DNA from: Planctomyces sp. SH-PL14
GTDB taxonomy: Bacteria > Planctomycetota > Planctomycetia > Planctomycetales > Planctomycetaceae
Length of the DNA: 64,000 nt
Assembly: GCF_001610835.1 (NCBI RefSeq)
Contig: NZ_CP011270.1
Coordinates: 3,118,001 to 3,182,000, forward strand
Reading direction: 5' to 3'
The notes under the pieces were generated by a model. That model was not told the origin of the DNA. It saw only the letters and a list, made by a program, of their open reading frames with translations, and searched no databases. The position numbers and the translations under genes are program-made. Shown here piece after piece: positions 33,780 through 43,276 of this stretch. How positions within the stretch are numbered: position 1 is the stretch's first letter; every line of letters begins with the position of its first letter.

Positions 33780-34544
33780 TCAGAGGAACATCCCGCCGGA
33801 GGCCTCGACCCGCTGGGCGTTGAGCCAGCGGCCCTCTTCGGAACAGAGGAACGTCACGACGCCGCCGATGTCGTCCGGGACACCGACGCGGCCGAGCGCG
33901 GTCTGCGACTTGAGGAAGTCTTCGATACCGGGGTGCGCGAGGGCTTCCTTGGTGAAGTCGGTCTCGATCGCGCCGGGGGCGACAATGTTGGCGCGGATCT
34001 TTCGCGGCCCAAGCTCTTTGGCGAGGTACTTGACGAAGATCTCGAGGGCCCCCTTCATCGACGCATAAGCGGCGTAGCCCGGGATGGCGAACCGGGTCAG
34101 GCCGGTCGAGGTGCAGATGATCCGGCCCCCTTCGGCGACGAGCGGCGCGAGCGTCTGCGTCAGGAAGAAGGTCCCGCGGAAGTGGACGTTCATGAGTTGG
34201 TCGAAGGCCTCGGTCGTCACCTGACCGAACGGCTGGGCGATATCGATCCCCGCGTTGTTGACCAGGAAATCGAACGAGTCCCGCTGCCAGGTCTCCCGGA
34301 GTGCCTTCGTGAAGGACTCGCGAAAGGAGTCGAACGTCTCCACCTTGGAGACATCGAGCGGGAGCGCGACCGCCTTTCGGCCAAGCGCCTGGATTTCCCG
34401 GACGACCTCCTCCCCCTCGGCTTTGTTCGTCCGATAGGTCAGGACGACATCGGCCCCCGCGCGAGCCAGTTGCAGGGCGGTGTTCCGTCCCAGCCCGCGG
34501 CTTCCTCCTGTCACCAGAGCGATCTTGTTGTCGAGTCCGTGCAT
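33780..34544 (-). CDS. Short-chain dehydrogenase/reductase
   Basis: 254 residues, classical SDR: NAD(P)-binding TGGSRGLG (~14-21), DVSKVETFDSF, VNNAGIDIAQPFG, and catalytic Ser-Tyr-Lys in CTSTGLTR / GYAAYASMKGALE (Y-x3-K kept as YASMK). The tail is GRVGVPDDIGGVVTFLCSEE ... NAQRVEASGGMFL. An Arg-Thr-Asn after the second strand (LTYRTNKAEG) suggests NADPH preference. The start at 34544 has GGGGAGAGAAGATC upstream. The gene is divergent from a TetR regulator, with a promoter and paired operator-like sites between; regulation by that TetR is very likely. The substrate is unknown. Confidence 0.92.
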   Translation of the reverse strand: MHGLDNKIALVTGGSRGLGRNTALQLARAGADVVLTYRTNKAEGEEVVREIQALGRKAVALPLDVSKVETFDSFRESFTKALRETWQRDSFDFLVNNAGIDIAQPFGQVTTEAFDQLMNVHFRGTFFLTQTLAPLVAEGGRIICTSTGLTRFAIPGYAAYASMKGALEIFVKYLAKELGPRKIRANIVAPGAIETDFTKEALAHPGIEDFLKSQTALGRVGVPDDIGGVVTFLCSEEGRWLNAQRVEASGGMFL

Positions 34545-34597
34545 GATCTTCTCTCCCCGGAGTGACGTGACCGGACTGGCCGGCCACTGAATTTGAG

Positions 34598-34657
34598 TTA
34601 CGATGCGTTCAATAATATCGGCCGCTGCCCGGCCGTCAATAACAGAACGTAACGTAA
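34598..34657. promoter_or_regulatory. Paired inverted operator-like sites between SDR and TetR genes
   Basis: TTACGATGCGTTC (34598-34610) and GAACGTAACGTAA (34645-34657) are inverted copies of one half-site, agreeing at 11 of 13 positions (TTACG-N3-CGTTC). They bracket the SDR promoter elements. This is how a divergently encoded TetR-family repressor usually places its sites, so both are proposed as binding sites of the 34680 product. Confidence 0.6.
34612..34639 (-). promoter_or_regulatory. Sigma-70-like promoter of the SDR gene
   Basis: On the minus strand TTGACG (34639-34634), a 16-nt spacer and TATTAT (34617-34612). Transcription would start near 34605 and run about 60 nt before the SDR ATG. 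The -10 element abuts one operator-like site and the -35 lies near the other. Confidence 0.65.
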
Positions 34658-34679
34658 ATTTATTTCTGGAGGACCGGCC

Positions 34680-35267
34680 ATGACGGAAGGTCGCACCCGC
34701 GGTCGCCCCCGCAGTACGGCGGCCGCGTCGCACGAAGGGATCCTGAACGCCGTGTTCGAGATCCTGCAGGAGAAATCGGTCCGCGAGCTCACCATGGAGG
34801 AGGTCGCGCGGCGGGCGGGGGTCGGCAAGCCGACGCTCTACAAGTGGTGGCCCTCCAAAGCGGCGCTCGTCCTCGACATGTTCGAGGAGCGGATCGCCGT
34901 GAAGCTGGCGGTGCCGGATGCCAAAACCGCCGAGCAGGCGATCCGGGCCCAGGTGGCCGAAGTGATCCGGCTGGCGGGCGGGTTCTTCGGGAAGGTCGCG
35001 GCCGAGATCATCGCCGAGGGGCAGAGCGATCCGACGATTCTGGAAGAGTACCGCAACCGCTACATGAGCCGCCGGCGGGCCTTCACGACGGAGTGGATCG
35101 AGCGGGCCCAGGCGAGCGGGGAGTTCACGCGGGCCGTCACCCCCGCGGTGCTGATCGACCTGATCTATGGTCCGATCTACTACCGGCTCCTGATCCGGCA
35201 CGAGAAGCTCGATCAGAAGTTCGGCAAGGAGGTTGTCGACCGGATTCTGTCGCTCGTCCGGCCGTAG
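34680..35267 (+). CDS. TetR family transcriptional regulator
   Basis: 195 residues. The N-terminal helix-turn-helix runs SHEGILNAVFEILQEKSVRE, LTMEEVARRAGVGKPTLYKW, WPSKAALVLDMFE (~18-62), with the family's VGKPTLYKWWPSK recognition helix. The C-terminal ligand-binding domain (~65-195) contains GGFFGKVAAEIIAEGQSDPT and PAVLIDLIYGPIYYRLLIRH, close to the TetR_C_33-type group. CTGGAGGACCGGCC precedes the ATG. It is divergent from the SDR gene, and the inverted half-sites between them make it the presumed repressor of both. The effector is unknown. Confidence 0.9.
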   Translation: MTEGRTRGRPRSTAAASHEGILNAVFEILQEKSVRELTMEEVARRAGVGKPTLYKWWPSKAALVLDMFEERIAVKLAVPDAKTAEQAIRAQVAEVIRLAGGFFGKVAAEIIAEGQSDPTILEEYRNRYMSRRRAFTTEWIERAQASGEFTRAVTPAVLIDLIYGPIYYRLLIRHEKLDQKFGKEVVDRILSLVRP

Positions 35268-35274
35268 CGTCGAC

Positions 35275-35289
35275 GCGGCAAATCGTCGC
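35275..35289 (-). promoter_or_regulatory. Possible RegA/RegR-type box upstream of the bd-like oxidase genes
   Basis: GCGACGATTTGCCGC on the minus strand matches the RegR consensus as I remember it (GNGRCRTTNNGNCGC) except for one base. It lies about 190 nt before the ATG at 35479. One-mismatch hits must be frequent in GC-rich DNA, so this is only suggestive. The regA-like gene at 52985 is the reason to record it. Confidence 0.3.
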
Positions 35290-35478
35290 ACCGCGGAGGG
35301 ACTCACGCCATCGCCCGGCGTGAGAATGGGCGAGCGTACCGCGTCCCGCTTTCTGGAAAGCCTCCGGCCGCCGAACTTCCGGACCAGTCGCCTCATCCAG
35401 GCCGGCGATGATTACGATGCGGCACCTGCTCGCGGCATCCGAGTGCGGACGTCTCCGAGCGGCAACAAGGAACCTGGA

Positions 35479-36918
35479 ATGCTGGCGTTCTCGTACTACC
35501 CGGTGAACGACCTCGACCCGCTGATGAAGGGCCTGGTCATCGGCGGGCTGGGGATCTTTCACGTCTTTCTCGCGCAGCTCGCCATCGGCGGCGGGATCCT
35601 GATGAGCTACATCCAGTGGCTCTACCAGACCGGCCGCTGTCCCAACGGGCGGCGGTTTGTCGACGACTACTTCCGCGTTCTCGTGCTCGTCAGCTTTGTG
35701 ATGGGGGCGGTGACTGGCGTGGCGATGTGGTTCACGACGATCCAGATCAGCGCCCGGACGATCGGCGTCATGGTCCGCGAGTTCCACTGGCTGTGGGCCA
35801 TCGAGTGGACCTTCTTCAGCCTGGAGGTCGTCTCCGGCTACATGTTTTACCGCTACGGACAGAAACTCCCCGACGGGCTGCGGCTCAAGCTGCTCGTTCT
35901 CTATTCCCTGGCGGCGTGGTTCAGTCTGTTCTGGATCAACGGGATCCTCTCCTGGCAGCTCACGCCGGGACGGTGGCTCGAGACCCGCGGCGTGTGGGAC
36001 GGGTTCTTCAATCCCAGCTTCTGGCCGTCGCTCGTGTTCCGCACGATTTCGGCCATGGCCGAGGCGTCGCTGGCCGCGTGCGTGCTGATCAACGCCGTTC
36101 CCGGCTTCTCGCGGGAGGAGCGGGCCTCGCTGATCTCGGTCTGTGCCCGCCCCTTGAGCCTGATGATCCTCATGCCGCTCCTGGGGCTGTGGTACATCGG
36201 CGTGATCCCCGAGGACAGCCGCGGCTGGGTCACCGGAGGGAGCATCGCGATGACAATGTTCCTGACGCTGGCAGTCGGCAGTTCGGCCCTGATCGGGGTC
36301 TACTCGCTGGTGGCGATCCTGCGGGAGAAGCTCTACGTCAACGTCGCGACCTCGGCCCTTCTGCTGTTCCTGGCGGGGCTGGCGACCGCCGGCGGAGAGT
36401 TCGTCCGGGAAGGGGTCCGCAAGCCGTTCACGATCCGCGAATACCTGTACTCCAACTCGCTGACGCCGGAGGACGTAGCGGAGCTCCGGCGGACCGGTTG
36501 TGTCAGCCGCGATCCGTATCCACTCCGCGACCGCGAGAACTACCCCACGCCTCAGGTCCGGCTGGGGGCTCAGGTGTTCCGTATCCAGTGCAGCATCTGT
36601 CATACGCTCGCGGGGGCGAACGCGCTCGTGGAGCTCACGGAGACCTGGTCGCTTGACCAGAAGCGGCTGAACTTCGCGCAGCTCCAGCGGACCAAGGCGT
36701 TCATGCCTCCGTTTGCGGGGACGGCGGACGAGGTGGAAGCCCTCGTGCAGTTCATCACCTGGCGGCATGAAGGACGACCGGCGGAGTGGGAGACCTCCGC
36801 GGACGAGACCGTGCAGGCGCAGATTCAGAAGTGGCTCGATGAAGCGGGGACCGGCCGAGGGGGCGATTCCGAGACCGTGGCTGCCCGTGCCGCTCAGGCC
36901 GCGAAGGAGGTGAAGTGA
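35479..36918 (+). CDS. Cytochrome bd-like oxidase subunit I with C-terminal heme c domain
   Basis: 479 residues. About nine hydrophobic segments match the CydA-like family (MLAFSYYPVNDLDPLMKGL, GIFHVFLAQLAIGGGILMSY, GVMVREFHWLWAIEWTFFSLE with candidate heme-ligand His residues). A soluble C-terminal domain (~345-455) carries one CSICHT heme-c site and an axial-Met candidate in KAFMPPFAG. The quinol-binding Q-loop of true CydA is not visible, which points to the cytochrome-c-containing bd relatives (OR-C type in published surveys) rather than a quinol oxidase. The ATG at 35479 is chosen because upstream in-frame codons have no membrane or family character. Its stop overlaps the next ATG (TGATG). 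Confidence 0.78.
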   Translation: MLAFSYYPVNDLDPLMKGLVIGGLGIFHVFLAQLAIGGGILMSYIQWLYQTGRCPNGRRFVDDYFRVLVLVSFVMGAVTGVAMWFTTIQISARTIGVMVREFHWLWAIEWTFFSLEVVSGYMFYRYGQKLPDGLRLKLLVLYSLAAWFSLFWINGILSWQLTPGRWLETRGVWDGFFNPSFWPSLVFRTISAMAEASLAACVLINAVPGFSREERASLISVCARPLSLMILMPLLGLWYIGVIPEDSRGWVTGGSIAMTMFLTLAVGSSALIGVYSLVAILREKLYVNVATSALLLFLAGLATAGGEFVREGVRKPFTIREYLYSNSLTPEDVAELRRTGCVSRDPYPLRDRENYPTPQVRLGAQVFRIQCSICHTLAGANALVELTETWSLDQKRLNFAQLQRTKAFMPPFAGTADEVEALVQFITWRHEGRPAEWETSADETVQAQIQKWLDEAGTGRGGDSETVAARAAQAAKEVK

Positions 36919-38012
36919 TGGATGCGATATTTCCTCTGGGGTTTCCCCTGGCGACCGCTTTCTACCTCGCGCTCTACGTCGCGACGCTCGTGGTCCATGT
37001 CGTGTTCATGAACTATGTGCTGGCGGGGGCGAGCTATCTGCTGCTCGCGAGTTTCTGGGGCGGCGGTTGCCGGAAGGCGTGCTGCTGGCAGCGGCTGATC
37101 AAGGACTGGATTCCGTTCGCCACCGGCCTCGCGATCACGGCCGGTGTGGCGCCGCTGCTGTTCGTTCAGATCCTGTATCAGCGGGAGTTCTACACGGCGA
37201 ATCAGCTGCTCTCGCACCGTTTCATGCTGATCCTTCCGATCCTGATCGTCTGCTTTTACATGCTGTATGTCCTCAAGAGCCATTGGATCCAGGCTCGCGG
37301 AGTCGCGGTGCAGATCGGGGCCCGGCTGGTCGTGTTTCTGGGCTTTGCGTTCATTGCCTGGTCGTGGACGGAGAACCACCTGCTGAGTCTCGACGAAGCG
37401 GTGTGGCGGGGCTTTTATGCTGAGGGGCGGAGTTTCTATGTGGCGACGGGGATGTTCGCGCGGCTGGCGATGTGGTTCCTGGGGGCGTTTTCGACGCTGG
37501 CAGTTTTGTTGATGTGGCAGGCGCGGCAGACGCCGGGGTTCGTGCTCGATCCGGATGAGCGGTCGGCGTGGCGGCGGCTGGCGGCGACCGGGGCGGGGGG
37601 GCTTGTGGCGGCCGGGATCGCGGGGGCCGTTTACTTCCTGCTGCTGCCGGCGGAACAGCGGGCTCCGGCTGTGAGCTGGCTTGGCGGGCCTTATCTGGCG
37701 ACTGCGTCACTGGGCGCTGTGGCCCAGCTGGTGGGCTGGGTTCGGGTTGCCCGGAGCGGGGTGACGACGCTGGTCGATCGTCTGGCGATTACCGTTGGGT
37801 GTCTGGCGACGATTTCGGGGATGGCGGTGGTGCGGGAGTCGATTCGGTTGGGGTCGGTGACGCTGGCGGAGGTTCAGGCGATGCATGCGGATGCGATGCA
37901 GATTGGCGGGCTGGGTGCGTTTCTGGGGTTTCTTGTTCTCAATGGTGGGTTGATTGGCTGGACGATCGTCCGGACGCGTCGAGAGATCTTCACCAACGAA
38001 AGCCGTGTCTGA
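36918..38012 (+). CDS. Cytochrome bd-like oxidase second membrane subunit
   Basis: 364 residues with about nine hydrophobic segments and almost no soluble part. It starts MDAIFPLGFPLATAFYLALY, continues TLVVHVVFMNYVLAGASYLL, and has His residues in VVHVVF and LLSHRFMLI. It has only weak similarity to known subunits. Its place in the TGATG overlap with the subunit I gene, a good AAGGAGGTGAAG site, and its size mark it as the partner subunit of the same complex. The ATG at 36918 is used rather than the GTG 3 nt upstream. Repeat copy G starts 4 nt after its stop. Confidence 0.7.
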   Translation: MDAIFPLGFPLATAFYLALYVATLVVHVVFMNYVLAGASYLLLASFWGGGCRKACCWQRLIKDWIPFATGLAITAGVAPLLFVQILYQREFYTANQLLSHRFMLILPILIVCFYMLYVLKSHWIQARGVAVQIGARLVVFLGFAFIAWSWTENHLLSLDEAVWRGFYAEGRSFYVATGMFARLAMWFLGAFSTLAVLLMWQARQTPGFVLDPDERSAWRRLAATGAGGLVAAGIAGAVYFLLLPAEQRAPAVSWLGGPYLATASLGAVAQLVGWVRVARSGVTTLVDRLAITVGCLATISGMAVVRESIRLGSVTLAEVQAMHADAMQIGGLGAFLGFLVLNGGLIGWTIVRTRREIFTNESRV

Positions 38013-38015
38013 AGA

Positions 38016-38060
38016 CCGGGGTCCAGGGGGTCACCCCTGGTGGGGGATGCAAGGGGGCCT
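38016..38060 (+). repeat. Partial copy G1 of the structured repeat (left end only)
   Basis: CCGGGGTCCAGGGGGTCACC, the CCCCTGG hairpin arm and GGGGGATGCAAGGGGGCC follow the 38012 stop by 3 nt, then the similarity ends. Its neighbour G2 starts 66 nt on in the same orientation, so the two form a tandem. This is possibly a new copy inserted into or next to an older one. Confidence 0.65.
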
Positions 38061-38125
38061 GTGCGGGAGGCCAAAGGGGTTCAGGCGGAAGGTAGAGCGG
38101 CGCAAATCAGGATCATGGCCCAGAT

Positions 38126-38438
38126 CGGGTCCAGGGGCACCCTGGTCAGGGAGTGCAGAGGGGAGAATCCCCTTTGCCCGCCGGAGGCTTGGCCTGTCTC
38201 GCTCTCTCTGAAGGAGCGCGTGTCCAAACGCGGACAGCGTGCCGTATGCCCCCTTACCAACCCGCCGGGATTGCAGGGCGAGCGGTGAGTTCTCAACGCC
38301 GCTCCCACAAAGCGGACGTCCGTTGCTCACCACGGTTCCTCATGGAAGCGCCTCCGGCGGCAAGGGGGCGAGGCCCCCTTGACTCCAGCGGCCATGGCAC
38401 GTTGGGTTTGAGCTAACAACGCTGCGCCGGCAAGCACG
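38126..38438 (+). repeat. Structured intergenic repeat, copy G2 (full length)
   Basis: Starts CGGGTCCAGGGGCACCCTGG and ends GCGCCGGCAAGCACG. The second left hairpin is GGGGAGAATCCCC. The core and right arm (GCCTCCGGCGGCAAGGGGGC) are intact. The remaining 38439-38520 contains a phrase like CTGTGTTTATCCGTGTTCAT, which resembles a short sequence scattered through many bacterial genomes. Confidence 0.85.
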
Positions 38439-38520
38439 TGCTTGAACGAACGTCGTATCGCTCGCCTGATCCCGCCCTATCTGTGTTTATCCGTGTTCAT
38501 TTGTGGCTGAATTTCGAAAT

Positions 38521-38916
38521 CTACTTAGCTGGCGCCGCGGCCGGCGCATCCTGCACCACAGGCGGAATCAACGAGTCCTGATACTGCCCAACATCCATGA
38601 GCGCCCCACCCAGAAACAGCCCCACAAACAGCAGCGAAAACACAAAGATCATCGCATTGAACGGATTGTCGTACCGCAAATGCATGAAGTACACCGCCAC
38701 CAGCGTCGCCTTCGTAGTGGCAATCAGCATCGTGATCGGGACTTCCCACTTCCCCAGATGGAACTGGGCAATCGCCACCGTCATCGCCGTAAACACGATC
38801 AGCAGCGTGAAGATCGTAAACAGCACCGACAACGGCATCACGTGGACGTGCGCCCCATGCCCGTGATCGCCACCGGCAGGAGCCTGACCATGAGGAGCGT
38901 GATGTTCGTGCGACAT
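38521..38916 (-). CDS. coxD: Cytochrome c oxidase subunit IV (caa3-type)
   Basis: 131 residues. A His-rich N-terminus (MSHEHHAPHGQAPAGGDHGH) is followed by three membrane helices; the middle one includes the family block TMLIATTKATLVAVYFMHLR. This is the small structural subunit of caa3-type oxygen reductases (CtaF/prok_CoxIV). It is the last gene of the 14-kb respiratory run, 67 nt after the subunit III gene. The acidic/His leader resembles the His-rich parts of subunits I and III. The start ATG at 38916 is confident. Confidence 0.85.
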   Translation of the reverse strand: MSHEHHAPHGQAPAGGDHGHGAHVHVMPLSVLFTIFTLLIVFTAMTVAIAQFHLGKWEVPITMLIATTKATLVAVYFMHLRYDNPFNAMIFVFSLLFVGLFLGGALMDVGQYQDSLIPPVVQDAPAAAPAK

Positions 38917-38983
38917 GTTCGGGCCTGAATCAAAACGGCCGGCGGCCGGTAAGGAGAGAAGTGCGTCGAAACTCGGAAACGAC

Positions 38984-40135
38984 CTATCCGACGAGATACA
39001 GCAGCGGGAACAGGTAGATCCAGATCAGGTCGACAAGGTGCCAGTACAGCCCGACATAGTCGACCGGGCCGAAGTAATCCGGACCGAAGTGCCCCAGCAG
39101 CGACCGCCACAGGAGCCACGTGATCGTCCCCATCCCGGCCAGGATGTGGATCGCATGCAGGCCGGTCATGACGTAATAGATGCTGAAGAAGATCCCCGTA
39201 TAGGTCCGGTCGACCTTGGCCTGCTCAGCCGCCGTAGCGGCCGGCACCATTCCCCCCGGAGCGGCCGCGTGAGCGTGCTCGTCAGCGGCGTGTCCCGCCT
39301 CGGCGGCATGGCCCGCATCGGCCGCGTGTGACTCGCCGCCGTGGCTCTCAGCACCATGCGACTCTTCGCCGTGGGCCGGCTTCCCGAGGATGGCGGCCTG
39401 GATCGCCGGAACCCCCTTGCCGATCCCCACGCCGACGAAGTACGCCCCGCTCGTTACCAGGAGCGCCCCGCACAGGGAGGCCATGATGGCCGCCTTCTTC
39501 GAGCGGGCGACCGCGAAGCCGATGCCGGTCATGATCGTCGCCAGGATGGCGGGGATCGACAGGACGAGGAGCGCCGGACTGTGCGCCGCGTGCTCCTGCG
39601 GATTGAACTGCGAGACCCACAGGACGCCGGTGTCCCACTTGTGGCTGTACTCGACCGCCTTCACGCCGAGGAAGATGCTCGCACAGGCGAGCGTAATCGT
39701 CAGCAGGAGGACCAGGAGCTTCTGCTGCCCGAGCTGAGCGGCGCGGACCGCCCAGGCCATCGTGAGCGAGCTGAAGATCAGGACCGCGGTGTTCGTCGCG
39801 CCGAGTGTCGGATCGAGGTACTTGTCCGCGTGGGCGAACGCCTCGGCGTGCGTGCTGCGGTAGACGGCGTAGGCGCAGAACAGGCCGCTGAAGAACAGGA
39901 CTTCCGTGACCAGGAACAGCCACATCCCGAACTTGCCGGCATCGAACTGCTGCTGCGCCGAACCGAAGTGATGGGCCAGGAACCGCGGATGTCCGTGGCC
40001 GCCATGGTGACCGTCTCCCCCCTGATGGCCATGGCCTCCGTGGGAGCCGTGGCCGCCATGGCCGTGCGAATGCGAATCCGCCGAACCGCCATGCGGAGGA
40101 GTCGGGACGGAGGCGGGATGGCTGCTGTGGGACAT
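38984..40135 (-). CDS. coxC: Cytochrome c oxidase subunit III with His-rich insertions
   Basis: 383 residues. An N-terminal His/Gly leader (~15-50, repeats of HGGHGSHGGH type) is followed by seven membrane helices. Family blocks are FGMWLFLVTEVLFFSGLFCA, GATNTAVLIFSSLTMAWAVR and the ending MTGLHAIHILAGMGTITWLL ... YVGLYWHLVDLIWIYLFPLL. Between helices lies a second His/Ala/Glu-rich loop (~240-280, repeats of HGAESHGGESHAAD). The His-rich segments are not part of the usual subunit and could bind copper or zinc; that is inference. Subunit III stabilises the complex. It stands 109 nt after subunit I. Confidence 0.88.
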   Translation of the reverse strand: MSHSSHPASVPTPPHGGSADSHSHGHGGHGSHGGHGHQGGDGHHGGHGHPRFLAHHFGSAQQQFDAGKFGMWLFLVTEVLFFSGLFCAYAVYRSTHAEAFAHADKYLDPTLGATNTAVLIFSSLTMAWAVRAAQLGQQKLLVLLLTITLACASIFLGVKAVEYSHKWDTGVLWVSQFNPQEHAAHSPALLVLSIPAILATIMTGIGFAVARSKKAAIMASLCGALLVTSGAYFVGVGIGKGVPAIQAAILGKPAHGEESHGAESHGGESHAADAGHAAEAGHAADEHAHAAAPGGMVPAATAAEQAKVDRTYTGIFFSIYYVMTGLHAIHILAGMGTITWLLWRSLLGHFGPDYFGPVDYVGLYWHLVDLIWIYLFPLLYLVG

Positions 40136-40244
40136 GAACGCGAAACCACCGGGCGGGGCGACGTGTGGGGAGTGTCGGGATCAGTCCGCCGCCAGAAACC
40201 TCTGGCGACCGGCCGATCTTCAATCGACTGACAACGGACGGCTG

Positions 40245-41990
<1,746 letters not shown>

Positions 41991-42035
41991 GGGACGCTGT
42001 GGCTGCGGAGGAGGGGCGAGAGTCTGGGGGCGGAA

Positions 42036-42167
42036 GTCTAGGGACTAGGGACTAGGGACTAGGGTGGAAAGGGACTGGCGTTGTCTGGTCTTTGGCGGAC
42101 AGGGACGTGAGGCTTGGGCTCTTTTCCCTAGTCTCTCGTCCCTAGTCCCTCATCCCCGGTCCTTCAT
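42036..42167. repeat. Inverted pair of heptamer arrays between coxB and coxA
   Basis: The left array at 42036-42063 reads GTCTAGG followed by three GACTAGG units. The right array at 42126-42167 reads CCCTAGT, CTCTCGT, CCCTAGT, CCCTCAT, CCCCGGT, CCTTCAT, all 7 nt long and complementary in type to the left array. About 62 nt separate them. The pair could fold into one imperfect hairpin in the coxB-coxA intergenic mRNA. Confidence 0.75.
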
Positions 42168-42183
42168 TCCCCCGCCCCCTCCC

Positions 42184-43197
42184 TCACTGCGGATTCAAAC
42201 TCTTGATGTACGCGATCAGGGCTTCGATCTCCCGATCCTTGAGCCGGCCCTGGTAGGTCGGCATCACAGGCTGGAAGCCGGCCCGGACCTGGGCCTGCGG
42301 CTCGAGGATCGAGCGGCGGATGTAGTTCTCGTCGGCGGCGACCGTTTCGCCCGAGGCGAGGGCCCGCTGTGTTCCGAACAGGCCGACGAACGACGGTCCC
42401 GCCTTGCCCGACGTGTTCGCGTCGACGGCGTGGCACTGGGCGCATCCCTGACGTTTGTAGAGGAGGGCCCCGAGTTCGACCGGCGGAAGATCGTTCAGCT
42501 TGTCCGCTTCGGCCCGGAGCCACTGATCGAACTCGGCGGGCGGGTGGACGATGACGTTGGCGACCATCATCGAGTGCTGCTGGCCGCAGTACTCGGCACA
42601 GTACAGGCGGTACGTTCCCGGCGTCGTCGCCCGGAACCACATGTCGGTGTAGCGGCCGGGGACGAGATCCTGCTTCACGCGGAAGGCGGGAATGAACAGG
42701 CTGTGGATCACGTCCTGCGAGCCCATCAGGAGCCGCACCGGGCGGTCGGCCGGCACGTGCAGGTTTTCGACCGCCAGTCCGCCCGGGTACTGGAAAGCCC
42801 AGCTCCACTTGCGGGCCGTCACGTTGATCTCGTAGGCCCCCGCGGGAACGCGGCGCATGTTCAGGAAGATCGAGAAGCCGGCGACGAAGATCCCGACCAG
42901 GATGAACCCCGGCAGGACCGACCAGATGATTTCGAGCGGCGTGTTGTGCGACGGGCTCGGCTGGACGGTATGCCCCGGCCGGCGGCGGAACCGCACGACG
43001 AAGTAGGCCATGACCGCCACGATCAGGACGAAGAACACCGCGGCGATGCCGGTGATGGTGTAGTACAGGGTGTCCACGTTCGACGCGAAGTCCGATCCCT
43101 GGGCGGGAAAGGAGAGCGTGCCGCCGGAGGACTGCGCGAGCAGGCCGGACATCAACCCGGACAGGTGGGAGAACGGCAGGGTGAGGACCTTCGTCAT
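42184..43197 (-). CDS. coxB: Cytochrome c oxidase subunit II with CuA and heme c (caa3)
   Basis: About 337 residues: two membrane helices (~45-70 and ~88-112), then the CuA cupredoxin domain with its ligands in VIHSLFIP (His) and CAEYCGQQHSMM (Cys, Glu, Cys, His, Met). A C-terminal cytochrome c domain follows (CAQCHA, axial Met in QPVMPTYQG). That fused heme c makes the enzyme caa3-type, able to take electrons directly from alternative complex III or a soluble cytochrome. The ATG at 43197 is preferred; a GTG at 43212 is also in frame and neither has a strong binding site. Confidence 0.92.
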   Translation of the reverse strand: MTKVLTLPFSHLSGLMSGLLAQSSGGTLSFPAQGSDFASNVDTLYYTITGIAAVFFVLIVAVMAYFVVRFRRRPGHTVQPSPSHNTPLEIIWSVLPGFILVGIFVAGFSIFLNMRRVPAGAYEINVTARKWSWAFQYPGGLAVENLHVPADRPVRLLMGSQDVIHSLFIPAFRVKQDLVPGRYTDMWFRATTPGTYRLYCAEYCGQQHSMMVANVIVHPPAEFDQWLRAEADKLNDLPPVELGALLYKRQGCAQCHAVDANTSGKAGPSFVGLFGTQRALASGETVAADENYIRRSILEPQAQVRAGFQPVMPTYQGRLKDREIEALIAYIKSLNPQ

Positions 43198-43276
43198 CGG
43201 AACCGGATTCACTTCGCGGAGGTTTTGATTTGCTGGTGGGCGGCGGCAGGAGCAGCGGAGAGGACCTGGGTCCCGC

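Noticed and set aside
42036-42167. CRISPR-like array
   Set aside because: Units are 7 nt with no spacers and no cas genes are present; better explained as heptamer tandem repeats.
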